A stretch of 64,000 nt of DNA from Lysobacter enzymogenes (GTDB lineage Bacteria; Pseudomonadota; Gammaproteobacteria; Xanthomonadales; Xanthomonadaceae), in the NCBI RefSeq assembly GCF_900106525.1, contig NZ_FNOG01000004.1, positions 457,286 through 521,285 of the forward strand, read 5' to 3'. The translations under genes and the position numbers were made by a program. Shown one piece after another: positions 20,619-28,850 of this stretch. Position 1 is the first letter of the stretch. Every line of letters begins with the position of its first letter. Below the pieces are notes generated by a model. It was not told where the DNA came from. It saw only the letters and a list, made by a program, of their open reading frames with translations, and made no database searches.

Positions 20619-21731
20619 ATGCCTCTCTGGATCGACACCCCCGCCGCGCTGCAAGCGCATTTCGAAGCCAAGCCCGCGCGCATCGGGCTGGACACCGAGT
20701 TCATCCGCGAACGCACCTACTGGCCGCAGCTGGCCCTGGTGCAGATCGCGATCGAGCGCGACGGCGAGGACGAGCCGACCATCCTGCTGGTCGATCCGCT
20801 GCGCCCGGGCATGACCCAGGCGCTGGCGCCGATCCTGGCCGACACCGGCATCCTCAAGCTGGTGCACAGCCCGAGCGAGGATCTGGTCGCGTTCAAGCAC
20901 GCCTGCGGTGTGGTGCCCAAGCCCTTGTTCGACACCCAGCAGGCCGCGGCGCTGGCCGGGATCGGCGGCGGCCTGGGCTATCAGAAGCTGGTCGAACAGC
21001 TCACCGGCGTGGCCCTGCCCAAGGGCGAGACCCGCTCGGACTGGATGCGCCGGCCGCTGTCGCCGTCGCAGCTGGAATACGCCGCCGACGACGTGCGCCA
21101 CCTGTTCGCCATGCACGACGCGCTCGACGGCCAACTCGGCCAGCTCGGCCGGCGCGAGTGGTTGGCCGAAGACGCCGCGCGCACCGTCGTCAACGCCGAG
21201 AACGAAGCGCCCGAACGCTGGCCGCACCTGTCGATGCGCAGCGCCCAGTTCCTCGACCGCCCCGCGCAACAGCGCCTGCTGCGCCTGCTGCGCTGGCGCG
21301 ACGGCTACGCGCGCGACAGCGACAAGCCGCGCAGTTGGATCCTCGACAACGAACTGGCCGTGGCCATCGCCCGCCAGGCCCCGACCGACCGCGACGCGCT
21401 GCAGCGCCAGATCGAAGCCCACCCGAAAGCGCCGCGCAAACTGGTCGACGCGATCTGGGCCGCACTGTCGGCGCCGCTGGCCGACGAAGACCAGGCCCCG
21501 GACGCCGGCATCGCCGAAACCCGCGACAAGCAGCGCCTGCGCCAATTGCAGGACGCCGTCGCCGGCCGCAGCGCCGCGCTAGGCCTGCCCGACGGCGTGC
21601 TCGCCTCGCGCCGCTGGCTCGAAGCCCTGCTCGACCACGGCGAATGGCCCGACGCCCTGTCCGGCTGGCGCCGCACCGCGCTGGAACCGGCGCTGGCGCC
21701 GCTGCTGGCGCCGCCCGCCAGCGCCGGCTGA
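20619..21731 (+). CDS. rnd: Ribonuclease D
   Basis: A 370-residue 3'-5' exoribonuclease that trims tRNA 3' ends. DEDD active site: DTE in GLDTEFIRERTYW, Asp in LVHSPSEDLVAFK, and Tyr/Asp in EYAADDVRHLFAMHD (DEDDy type). An HRDC domain follows (about 215-290) with the typical LRLLRWRDGYARD and PRSWILDNELAVAIA. ATG at 20619 corresponds to the family start just before the first strand. A tRNA gene lies 100 bp downstream. Confidence 0.96.
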   Translation: MPLWIDTPAALQAHFEAKPARIGLDTEFIRERTYWPQLALVQIAIERDGEDEPTILLVDPLRPGMTQALAPILADTGILKLVHSPSEDLVAFKHACGVVPKPLFDTQQAAALAGIGGGLGYQKLVEQLTGVALPKGETRSDWMRRPLSPSQLEYAADDVRHLFAMHDALDGQLGQLGRREWLAEDAARTVVNAENEAPERWPHLSMRSAQFLDRPAQQRLLRLLRWRDGYARDSDKPRSWILDNELAVAIARQAPTDRDALQRQIEAHPKAPRKLVDAIWAALSAPLADEDQAPDAGIAETRDKQRLRQLQDAVAGRSAALGLPDGVLASRRWLEALLDHGEWPDALSGWRRTALEPALAPLLAPPASAG

Positions 21732-21831
21732 GCCCGCGCAAACGCAGCAGCGGCGGGCGTTCCGCGAATTTTCCCGACAGGGCTAGCGCGGCCGCGCGAG
21801 TGCCGCTAAACTTGCCGCCTCGGATTCATCC

Positions 21832-21907
<76 letters not shown>

Positions 21908-21915
21908 AATCAACG

Positions 21916-21946
21916 AAAAAGCCGACGAGCGATCGTCGGCTTTTTT
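21916..21946 (+). terminator. Rho-independent terminator of tRNA-Ala
   Basis: Stem GCCGACGA/TCGTCGGC (21921-21928 with 21933-21940), loop GCGA, then six T. An A-run precedes the stem, so it could also act on the opposite strand. Confidence 0.92.
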
Positions 21947-22135
21947 GTTGGGCAGCTGTTTCGAAGGACGTAGCCGAGACAAGCCGGCACGCTGGGGGCG
22001 GAGTCGCCGGTCAAAGGCAACCCGCTGCCTAAATCTTCTCCTGTTACGGCTCGCGAGGCGTCCAGGACGTCCTCCCCATCCTAAAGTAGACCTTTGGACG
22101 GACTACCGGGCCGCGCTACACAGGGGGATGAAGCC

Positions 22136-23050
22136 ATGGCAACGATGACTAACTGCAGGTTCGGCAGCGTCGTGATCGATATCGAAGAAGCTCTACGAAT
22201 CAAATCGTCGGGTGCGCTGTTCGAATTCAAGTGCCTGGAATGCGACCAACTCGTCCGCCCGCACAGATCGGGCGGAAACGCTCGCGCCCATTTTGAGCAT
22301 CTAGAACGAAATGCAGCTTGTTCGCTCAGTCATGAAGCCAGAGAACGGGACCCGGCTTCGAACGACGAACCATGGGCGGATGAGGAACTGCTCGCCTCAG
22401 TCCAGGCCTACCTCGAAATGCAGCGCCGGATCAAAACCGGAGAATCGTTCGTCAAGCGCCAGATATACTCGGCGCTGGCAAAGCGCTTCGGCAGAACTCC
22501 GAAGGCATTCGAATATCGAATGCAAAATATCTCCTACGTATTCGCCTTGCTCGGACGCTCTTGGGTGCCAGGGCTCAACCCAGCTAGAAACGTCGGAATC
22601 AGCGTCGCGAGCAAGATCGAAAGCCTCGTCGCAGAGCTGGAGGGACATAATTCCCTTCCCATAATCGCTTTCGAGTTGGCCGCCCAAAAAGCCACAAAAC
22701 AAGGGATTAAAAAACCTCAGGGCAATCGAAACCAGGCCGCGAAGAAGGTCGCTGTAACCCAGTACGACCGAGATCCCGAGGTCAAAGCATGGGTTTTAAC
22801 CCAAGCGAAGGGCATATGCGAATGCTGCCGACTACCGGCCCCATTCGACACGATCAATGGCCCCTATCTTGAAGTTCATCATGTACAACAACTTGCCGAC
22901 GGAGGCTCGGACACAACGTCAAACGCTATCGCCATTTGTCCTAACTGCCATCGACGATTGCATTACGCGCGAGACGCTCACGCGGCAATCGATCTTCTGT
23001 ACGAAAAAATTCATCGTCTCGTCCGAGAGATACCGAAAGCAGTCGTATAA
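22136..23050 (+). CDS. HNH endonuclease with N-terminal zinc-finger-like and McrA-associated domains
   Basis: A 304-residue protein in visibly AT-richer sequence than its surroundings. N-terminal residues about 29-65 hold a possible zinc site, CLECDQLV...HFEHL...CSLSH. The middle (about 80-160) has WADEELLASVQAYLEM...FVKRQIYSALAKRFGRTPKAFEYRMQNISYV. This resembles the segment that precedes HNH domains in McrA-like, modification-dependent nucleases. The C-terminus is a full HNH: CECCRLPAPF, then LEVHHVQQLADGGSD, then NAIAICPNCHRRLHY, with two CxxC zinc knuckles and the catalytic His. ATG at 22136 has AGGGGG 9 bp upstream. No methyltransferase is adjacent, which favours a modified-DNA restriction role. 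Likely acquired by transfer. Confidence 0.82.
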   Translation: MATMTNCRFGSVVIDIEEALRIKSSGALFEFKCLECDQLVRPHRSGGNARAHFEHLERNAACSLSHEARERDPASNDEPWADEELLASVQAYLEMQRRIKTGESFVKRQIYSALAKRFGRTPKAFEYRMQNISYVFALLGRSWVPGLNPARNVGISVASKIESLVAELEGHNSLPIIAFELAAQKATKQGIKKPQGNRNQAAKKVAVTQYDRDPEVKAWVLTQAKGICECCRLPAPFDTINGPYLEVHHVQQLADGGSDTTSNAIAICPNCHRRLHYARDAHAAIDLLYEKIHRLVREIPKAVV

Positions 23051-23098
23051 CGGCTGCTTCATTACGATTGACTCTCGACGTGATTGAACCTACTCGCT

Positions 23099-23494
23099 TC
23101 AATCCAGATTGAGCTGCCACGACACCCCGAACCGATCCTGCACCCAGGCGAACCGCTGGCTGAAGCCATAGTTGTCCAGCGGCATCAGCACCTTGCCGCC
23201 TTCGCTCAACTTCTCCGCCAACTCATCCAACTGTTCGCGCGATTCGCAGGTGACGAACAGCGAGCTCGAGGGGGTGAAGTCGAAGGCGTGCTGGACCGGG
23301 CTGTCGCTGCACATCACGGTCAGATCGCCCAGGGCGAAGCTGGCGACCATCACCGAGCCTTCGGGGCCGGCTTCGCCGGGGCCGTAGCGGCGGATGTCGA
23401 GGATGCGGCTGTCGGGGATCAGCGCGACGTAGAGCGTCATCGCGGCCTCGCAGCGGCCGGCGAACATCAGGAACGGGCAGACCTGGGCGGGCAT
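23099..23494 (-). CDS. VOC family (PhnB/glyoxalase-like) protein
   Basis: A 131-residue single vicinal-oxygen-chelate domain of the PhnB-like type. It has VCPFLMFAGRCEAAMTLYVALIPDSRI at the start, FALGDLTVMCSDSP and ESREQLDELAEKLSEGG in the middle, and FAWVQDRFGVSWQLNLD at the end. Such proteins are dimeric and usually of unknown substrate. The gene converges on the HNH gene with 48 bp between them. Confidence 0.85.
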   Translation of the reverse strand: MPAQVCPFLMFAGRCEAAMTLYVALIPDSRILDIRRYGPGEAGPEGSVMVASFALGDLTVMCSDSPVQHAFDFTPSSSLFVTCESREQLDELAEKLSEGGKVLMPLDNYGFSQRFAWVQDRFGVSWQLNLD

Positions 23495-23668
23495 GGCGCG
23501 GCCTCGGCGCGGACGCGATGCGGCGATCGCGGGTGCCCAGGGTAGCCCCGCCGGCGCGGCGGCGCCGGTGGCGAATCGTTTCGAAGTGTGCGGGCTCGGC
23601 GCGTGCGCAGATCCGCGCGTGGCGGGCGGGCCAGAGGCGCAGTCAGGGCATGCAACCGGAACGCGCGA

Positions 23669-24046
23669 TCAGGACCGCCCGGCCAACCGCCGCCGGTTGC
23701 GTGCGACCGTTCGCGCCACCGGCCGCAGGCCGCTGGCCAGCACCGCGTCGCCGGCGCGCATCGACTCCTGCCACCAGCGCAGCGGGTCGTCGCCCATCGG
23801 GCCCAGCCACGGTTGCGGACGCAGCCACCAGCCGGCCTGCCACTGCCACCACTGCGCCGCCATCTGCCACCACCCGTCGCCGAGCGCGAGCCATTTCTCC
23901 TCGACCATGCGATGCAGTTCGCCGACATCGCGCGCGCTCGGTGCGGAGGCCGCGCGCGAAAGCGCGCCGAGGCGGCTGGCGATCACCCACGGCGCGTCCT
24001 GGCCGATGGCGATGAGTTGCGATTGGGAACGCCGTGCGTTGCGCAT
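23669..24046 (-). CDS. Phasin-like polyhydroxyalkanoate granule protein
   Basis: A 125-residue, Trp-rich amphipathic protein. The segment APWVIASRLGALSRAASAPSARDV followed by ELHRMVEEKWLALGDGWWQMAAQWWQWQ matches the layout of short granule-associated phasins (VVAxRL...PSxRDxxExxRMxxEK). Ten Trp residues in the middle third would suit adsorption to granule surfaces. GGGAG precedes the ATG at 24046. Together with the phbB/phaR cluster 6 kb away it supports PHB storage; the phasin assignment rests on my recognition of the motif, not on a search. Confidence 0.62.
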   Translation of the reverse strand: MRNARRSQSQLIAIGQDAPWVIASRLGALSRAASAPSARDVGELHRMVEEKWLALGDGWWQMAAQWWQWQAGWWLRPQPWLGPMGDDPLRWWQESMRAGDAVLASGLRPVARTVARNRRRLAGRS

Positions 24047-24293
24047 CTTCGTCTCCCGTCCGGGCCGGCGCAGCGCGGATGCGCGCGCCGCCGAGCTCGA
24101 CCCATAGTCGCGCGACCGACGTGACTGCGGCGTGTCAAACGCGAGACATGCGCCCCACGCGGATGAAGCCGCGAACGCTCGATACGAAAAATTCACCGCG
24201 AAAAAACGGGCGCGACGGCGCAGAACCGCCGCCGCGCCCGCCCACCTCGACGCGATGACACGATGCGGCGCAACCGCTGCCGCGGGCGTTGGC

Positions 24294-25886
24294 TCAGCAA
24301 TCCGGCGCGACGCGACCGTCCGAGCCGGTGTAGGTGTAGGCATCGGGAATGAAGCGCCCGCTGCCGATGCGGTTCCACAGGTTGCTGGTGCCGTAAGTGC
24401 CGGTGACGCTGGTGCCGGTGGTCTGGCACTGGATCGTCACGCCGGCGCCGTCGGCGAGCGTGCCGACCACCGAGTACGAGGTGCCCGGCCCGGAGCGCAC
24501 ATTCAGCGGCGTGCCGTTGGTGGCGACGGTGCCCGCCGCGCCGCCCGGCGTGCCGCCGCCGGGATTGAGCAGCTTGTAATAGCGCGCCCAGTCCCAGTTC
24601 TTGCCCGGATCGGTGTGGTCGTTGCCGCTGTAGTGCTGATGGCCCTTCACTTTGACGCTGGCCGGCAACACCCGCACCACGCTGCCGGCCGGGCCCTGGA
24701 ACGCGCTGGAGCAACTGATCGCCGCGTATTTGGCGCAGAAGTGGCGGACGATGCCGGCCGAGGCGTTGTACATCGCGGCGGTGTACCAGGCCGCGTTGTC
24801 GACATAGCCTTCGTGCTCGATCCCCAAGGTGGTCTTGTTGTGCGAGAGCACGTGATGGGCCGCGCGGTTCTCGCGCACCATCTGGGTGATCTGGCCGTCG
24901 CTGCTGCGCACCAGGTAATGGATGCTGACGTGGTCGGGATTGTTCTGGAACCACGAAATGCTGCCGGCGTAGGAGCCTTGCACGGTGTGGATCGTCGCCG
25001 AATCGTAAGACGTGCGCTCGGAGTGGTACGGCGAAGCCGCCCACAACGCCGGCGCGTAGTCGGTGCTGGCGGCGGCGGTGGCGAGCTTCGGATCCTTGCT
25101 GCGCAGCGTCTGTGTATCGGGATCGACGTAGTAATCGGCGGTCTCGATGCGGTCGGCATCGGCGTTCAGGCGCAGCAGCGGCGCGCGCAGGCGCACCAGC
25201 GCGGGCGCGTCGAACGCGCGCTCCCAGGCGATCGCGCGCGCGGGCACCTGGATGCCGCTCTCCTCGACGCCGCGATCCTGAGTCAACAACACGTCGTAAG
25301 CGAAGCTGGTGCGCGCGTAATCGGCCACCGCGCTCTTGGCCGCGCCTGCCACAGGTTTAGCGAAACCGGCGTAGCGCTCCAGCGCCGGGCGCAGCGCTTC
25401 GGCATCGGGCTTGCGCAGCGCGCCGTCGCGGCCGATCTCGCGGTCGAGCAAGGCGGCCGCGGCGAGGATGTTGAGCGAGGGCTCGGCGAGGATGCGCGAC
25501 TGCGATACGCCGAGCAGACGCGCGGCCTCGCCGACCTGATCGGCGAAGCCTTCGCCGTGGTAGAGGCCCATCACGCCGTAAGCGCGCGGCATTTCGCTGT
25601 GCTCCTGGCTCGTGCTCGGACGCAGGTGCTGCCAGCGGCTGGCGACATACGCCAGCGCTTCGAGCGTGCCGGCGGGAATCGCCGGATAGCGCGCGTAGGC
25701 CTGGCGGAAATAGCCCGGCAGTTGCGCGCGCTCGGCGCGCAACGCGTCCTGTTCGACGCGCACGCGCGCGCTCAGCGCCGGATCGGCCAGCGCATCGAGC
25801 GCAGCGGCGGGTTTGCCGGCATAGGCGGCCGGCGCGCACGCGACGGCGAGCGCAGCCGCGAGCAGAGTCCTGGAAAATGCGGTCAC
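24294..25886 (-). CDS. Secreted N-acetylmuramoyl-L-alanine amidase with C-terminal SH3 domain
   Basis: A 530-residue exported peptidoglycan hydrolase. Signal peptide of about 23 residues (GTG start with AAGGA upstream). Residues about 60-190 form a helical region with AYGVMGLYHGEGFADQ, possibly lysozyme-like. Amidase_2 core about 300-430: zinc His in TIHTVQGSYAGS, VSIHYLV, catalytic Glu/His in LGIEHEGYV, and GHQHYSGNDHTDPGKNWDW. The tail is a bacterial SH3 (LNVRSGPGTSYSVVG...) ending VAPDC. The last 75 residues match the next gene's tail at 65 positions. Amidases of this kind serve lytic or predatory activity in Lysobacter-like bacteria. Confidence 0.88.
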   Translation of the reverse strand: MTAFSRTLLAAALAVACAPAAYAGKPAAALDALADPALSARVRVEQDALRAERAQLPGYFRQAYARYPAIPAGTLEALAYVASRWQHLRPSTSQEHSEMPRAYGVMGLYHGEGFADQVGEAARLLGVSQSRILAEPSLNILAAAALLDREIGRDGALRKPDAEALRPALERYAGFAKPVAGAAKSAVADYARTSFAYDVLLTQDRGVEESGIQVPARAIAWERAFDAPALVRLRAPLLRLNADADRIETADYYVDPDTQTLRSKDPKLATAAASTDYAPALWAASPYHSERTSYDSATIHTVQGSYAGSISWFQNNPDHVSIHYLVRSSDGQITQMVRENRAAHHVLSHNKTTLGIEHEGYVDNAAWYTAAMYNASAGIVRHFCAKYAAISCSSAFQGPAGSVVRVLPASVKVKGHQHYSGNDHTDPGKNWDWARYYKLLNPGGGTPGGAAGTVATNGTPLNVRSGPGTSYSVVGTLADGAGVTIQCQTTGTSVTGTYGTSNLWNRIGSGRFIPDAYTYTGSDGRVAPDC

Positions 25887-25960
25887 GGAAAGTCCTTGGA
25901 TGAGTTGGGAGGTGACGGCGCGCGGCGATCTCGCCGCGCGCCGCGCGCGCATCGCGCCGC

Positions 25961-27799
25961 TCAGCAATCCGGCGCGACCCGGGAGTCGGAGCCGGTCTGG
26001 GTGTAAGCGTCGGGAATGAAGCGCCCGCTGCCGATGCGGTTCCAGATGCTGCTGGTGCCGAAGGTGCCGGTGACCGAGGTGCCGTTGGTCTGGCATTGGA
26101 TGGTCACGCTGCTGCCGTCGGCGAGCGTGCCGACCACCGAGTGGCCGGTGCCCGGCCCGGAGCGCACGTTGAGCGGCGTGCCGTTGGTGTCGACCGTGCC
26201 CGGCGCGCCGCCGGGGTTGGAGCCGCCGCCGTTGGAGCGGAACGCGTTGCGCATGCCGGCGGGCTTGTCGTTGTTGTTGAAGTAGTGGTCGGTGATCCAC
26301 TTCCAGTCGCGGCCGTTGTTGGCCGCCCAGCGCTGGGTGCCCCACTGGCTCATGCCGCGGCCGTGGCCGAAGCAGCCCTTGCCCTTGCCGACCGAATCGC
26401 TCAGGCACGGCCAATTGTTGCGCGGCGAGCCGTTGTTGCCGTTGCCGCAGCTCAGGTCGTTGTTGCTGCACGACAGGCCGTCGCTGGGGTCGTCCCAGGC
26501 GTTGTTTTCCGAGGAGTATTCGCTGAAGGCCGCGCTCTTGCCGTCGCGGCTGAGGATCACCCCGGCGGTGGCCTTGGCCGCGGCGACGGTGGCCGAAACC
26601 GAGTCGGCGTTGAACACCTGGCACGAGGTGGTGTTGCAGATGTCGTAGCGGCTGCTGATCGGATGGGCGACGAAGTAGGCGCCGTAGGTGCGGTAAGCGA
26701 CCGCGCCGGCGGCCAGCGACTGCGCGTGCCACGATGGGATCCACTCTTCGTCCAGGCCCTTGGCGACGTAATCCTCCAGGCTGTAGACCGACACGCCCGA
26801 GCACGAGCGCCCGGAGCAGCTGGTGCCGACGCGGATGCTCGAGGGCACCGACACCGCGGTGGCCGACACCTGCGCCGCGGCCAGGGTCTGGCCCGCGCGC
26901 ATCGCCTGGCCGGCGTTGTCGGCGTCGAGCTTGCTCATCACCGCCTCGCGCTCGCGCCGCGCCGCGGCATTGTCGTCGGCTTGGACGTGCACGCGCTTTT
27001 CCACGCTGCGGCCGCTGCCGCGTTGCAGGTCGACGACGAAGTGGCTGGAATCGTTGACCAGCGACAGGCCTTCCAGACGCTGCGCGCGATAGCCCGGGGC
27101 TTCGATGTCGAGCGAGGTCGTCGGCGGCAGCGCTTCGTGCCTGGACGCGTCCTGCGCGAACTTGCCGCGCACTTCGAAATAGCCGTCGGCATCGGTGGTG
27201 GCGCGCTCGCCCAGGCCGCTGCGCACGCGCGCGCCGACCAGGGGCTGGCCGCTGCGCTGGTCGTAGACGTGGCCGCTGAGCACGCTGCAATCGCGGCATT
27301 CGGCGGCCTTGAGCGCGAGCAGGTCGAGCGCCTCGGATTCGAGCTTCGGCGCCAGCCACACCGTGGTCGGCAGGCCCAGCGCAGCGTCGGAATGGACCGT
27401 GGTGACCACCGGCAGATAGCCCGGCGCGGACACGGTCAGGCGGTACTCGCCGCGGGCCAGGCCGGCGACGCGGCCACCGGCGGCGGCCAGGTCCAGGCTC
27501 TGGCGGTCGGCGGCGCGGCCGACCGGTGCCAGGCTCAACTGCGCCGGCAGCGCGCGGCCGCTGACGCTGTCGCGCACGCGCAGGTCGAACGCGGCCGCGC
27601 TGGCGTCGCTGCGCACGGCGATGCGTGCGGCCTCCCCTGCCGCGGCCGGCGCCACCGGCGCGCTCTGGCCGGCGAAGGCGCTGCCCATGATCAGCGTGCA
27701 GAAGCCGGCCAGCCACGGCAGGCCGCTGCGCGCCAGCGGCGCCGGCGCGGCGGCGAGGCAGCGGCCGGGAGAGGAGAAACGGATACGGCGAGAAGTCAT
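25961..27799 (-). CDS. Secreted SpoIID/LytB-domain protein with SH3 tail
   Basis: A 612-residue exported protein. Order: signal peptide (to about 44); two carboxypeptidase-regulatory-like beta modules (about 65-270), the second with SGHVYDQRSGQPLVGARV; and a SpoIID/LytB domain with VYSLEDYVAKGLDEEW, SLAAGAVAYRTYGAYF and GHGRGMSQWGTQRWA. An SH3 tail ending VAPDC follows. SpoIID relatives are lytic transglycosylases acting on glycan strands lacking stem peptides, the product of an amidase, and the adjacent gene encodes an amidase. Many Cys and Asn residues in the domain suggest disulfides. Both genes share strand and are 74 bp apart (stop to start), probably one transcript. Confidence 0.85.
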   Translation of the reverse strand: MTSRRIRFSSPGRCLAAAPAPLARSGLPWLAGFCTLIMGSAFAGQSAPVAPAAAGEAARIAVRSDASAAAFDLRVRDSVSGRALPAQLSLAPVGRAADRQSLDLAAAGGRVAGLARGEYRLTVSAPGYLPVVTTVHSDAALGLPTTVWLAPKLESEALDLLALKAAECRDCSVLSGHVYDQRSGQPLVGARVRSGLGERATTDADGYFEVRGKFAQDASRHEALPPTTSLDIEAPGYRAQRLEGLSLVNDSSHFVVDLQRGSGRSVEKRVHVQADDNAAARREREAVMSKLDADNAGQAMRAGQTLAAAQVSATAVSVPSSIRVGTSCSGRSCSGVSVYSLEDYVAKGLDEEWIPSWHAQSLAAGAVAYRTYGAYFVAHPISSRYDICNTTSCQVFNADSVSATVAAAKATAGVILSRDGKSAAFSEYSSENNAWDDPSDGLSCSNNDLSCGNGNNGSPRNNWPCLSDSVGKGKGCFGHGRGMSQWGTQRWAANNGRDWKWITDHYFNNNDKPAGMRNAFRSNGGGSNPGGAPGTVDTNGTPLNVRSGPGTGHSVVGTLADGSSVTIQCQTNGTSVTGTFGTSSIWNRIGSGRFIPDAYTQTGSDSRVAPDC

Positions 27800-28245
27800 G
27801 GCGGAATCCCGGATCGACTGGATGCGTCCGCCGCGGCCGGCGAAGGCAACGGGCGGCGCCCGCGGCCTTCGTTGTAGGCCGCCGGGCTGTCGCGGACCTG
27901 TCGATCGCGCGCCGCACGGCGCCGTCTTCGCGATATCGCGATGGCAGTCACTGCCGGCGCGTGCGTGCGGGCGAGACCCGCCACGCCGCGGTCGCAGCGG
28001 CGACATGCGTGCGGCCGATACTGCCGTGGCCGCGCGCGCCGATGCGGCCGGGCGTCGATCGAAACATCGTCCGGCTACGTCGACGGACGCGGCGTTGCGC
28101 CCGACCGGCGGCTCGCCGGCCTCGACGCGCGTCCAACCCGGTAAGACGCCGACCGGCGCTAATGGCCTGGCCGACGATCGCACCGCGACCGCGGCGGGCG
28201 ACGCCGGCCACGGCGCGCCCCTTCTGTGTTCCGACAAGGAGTCCC
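27800..28245. other. Divergent control region between lytic genes and orphan secreted gene
   Basis: 446 bp separating the SpoIID-like gene (minus) from the secreted-protein gene (plus). GC content is as high as the coding DNA and no convincing promoter, hairpin or further gene was found. Confidence 0.4.
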
Positions 28246-28722
28246 ATGAACTTCAAGCGTTTCGTTGCGTTCTGCGCGCTGGCCCTGGCCAGCCACGGCG
28301 CCCTCGCCTCCGGCTGGACCTCGCTCGGCCGGCTCAACGCGCCGAGCGGTTTTCCGCAGGCCGGCACCTGCGACCTGCGCGTGATCAACCACTACTGGAG
28401 CAACAAGCCCATCGTCGTTCCGAGCACGGTCAACCGCTACGGCCCGACCAACGTGCAATACGTGTTCGCGCTCGACATCTCCTCGCTGCGCAACTTCACC
28501 AGCAACTCGGTGGCGCTGTCGCGGTTCAAGACCGCGGTGGACGCCTACAACGCCACCAGCGGCGCCAAGAGCCTGTACGCCACCCTCAACGTCGGCGATT
28601 TCCCCGGCGTGAGCATCAACCTGTCCTACGCCGACTCGGCCGGCCTGGTCCAGGGCAGCGGCTGGGGCGTAGCGCCGTCGGAACTGCAGTACTACGAACT
28701 GCAGGAGTCGTGCCCGCAGTAA
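28246..28722 (+). CDS. Secreted protein of unknown function
   Basis: 158 residues with a clear Sec signal peptide (cleavage near ALAS-GW at about 22). The mature part starts WTSLGRLNAPSGFPQAGTCDLRVINHYWS and is rich in Asn, Ser and Tyr, with one Cys near each end (a possible disulfide). It contains repeated beta-prone segments (VQYVFALDISSL, KSLYATLNVGDFPGVSINLSYA). I recognise no family. AAGGA lies 5 bp before the ATG. It faces away from the two secreted lytic genes, so a shared control region and a role around wall lysis are possible but unproven. Confidence 0.75.
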   Translation: MNFKRFVAFCALALASHGALASGWTSLGRLNAPSGFPQAGTCDLRVINHYWSNKPIVVPSTVNRYGPTNVQYVFALDISSLRNFTSNSVALSRFKTAVDAYNATSGAKSLYATLNVGDFPGVSINLSYADSAGLVQGSGWGVAPSELQYYELQESCPQ

Positions 28723-28789
28723 ACCGCGCGGCGCGGGCGTCGGTGAATGCCTGCACCGGCGCTCGCGCCGAGCTCAGCGAAACGACGAC

Positions 28790-28816
28790 TCCCGGGGCCG
28801 CAGCGCGGCCCCGGGA
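28790..28816. terminator. Hairpin between converging genes
   Basis: An 11-bp perfect stem (28791-28801 with 28805-28815) with a 3-nt loop plus one outer T-A pair. No T-tract. It lies midway between the converging secreted-protein and cyclase genes. Confidence 0.55.
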
Positions 28817-28850
28817 TCGTGTCGTGCGTCGTCGGCAGCGGTGCGACTGC

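Noticed and set aside
24294-27917. A single 1207-codon minus-strand frame spanning both wall-lytic genes
   Set aside because: Only its C-terminal part is the amidase; the rest is the wrong frame of the SpoIID-like gene. It is not a fusion, since a signal peptide and ribosome-binding site lie at 25886.
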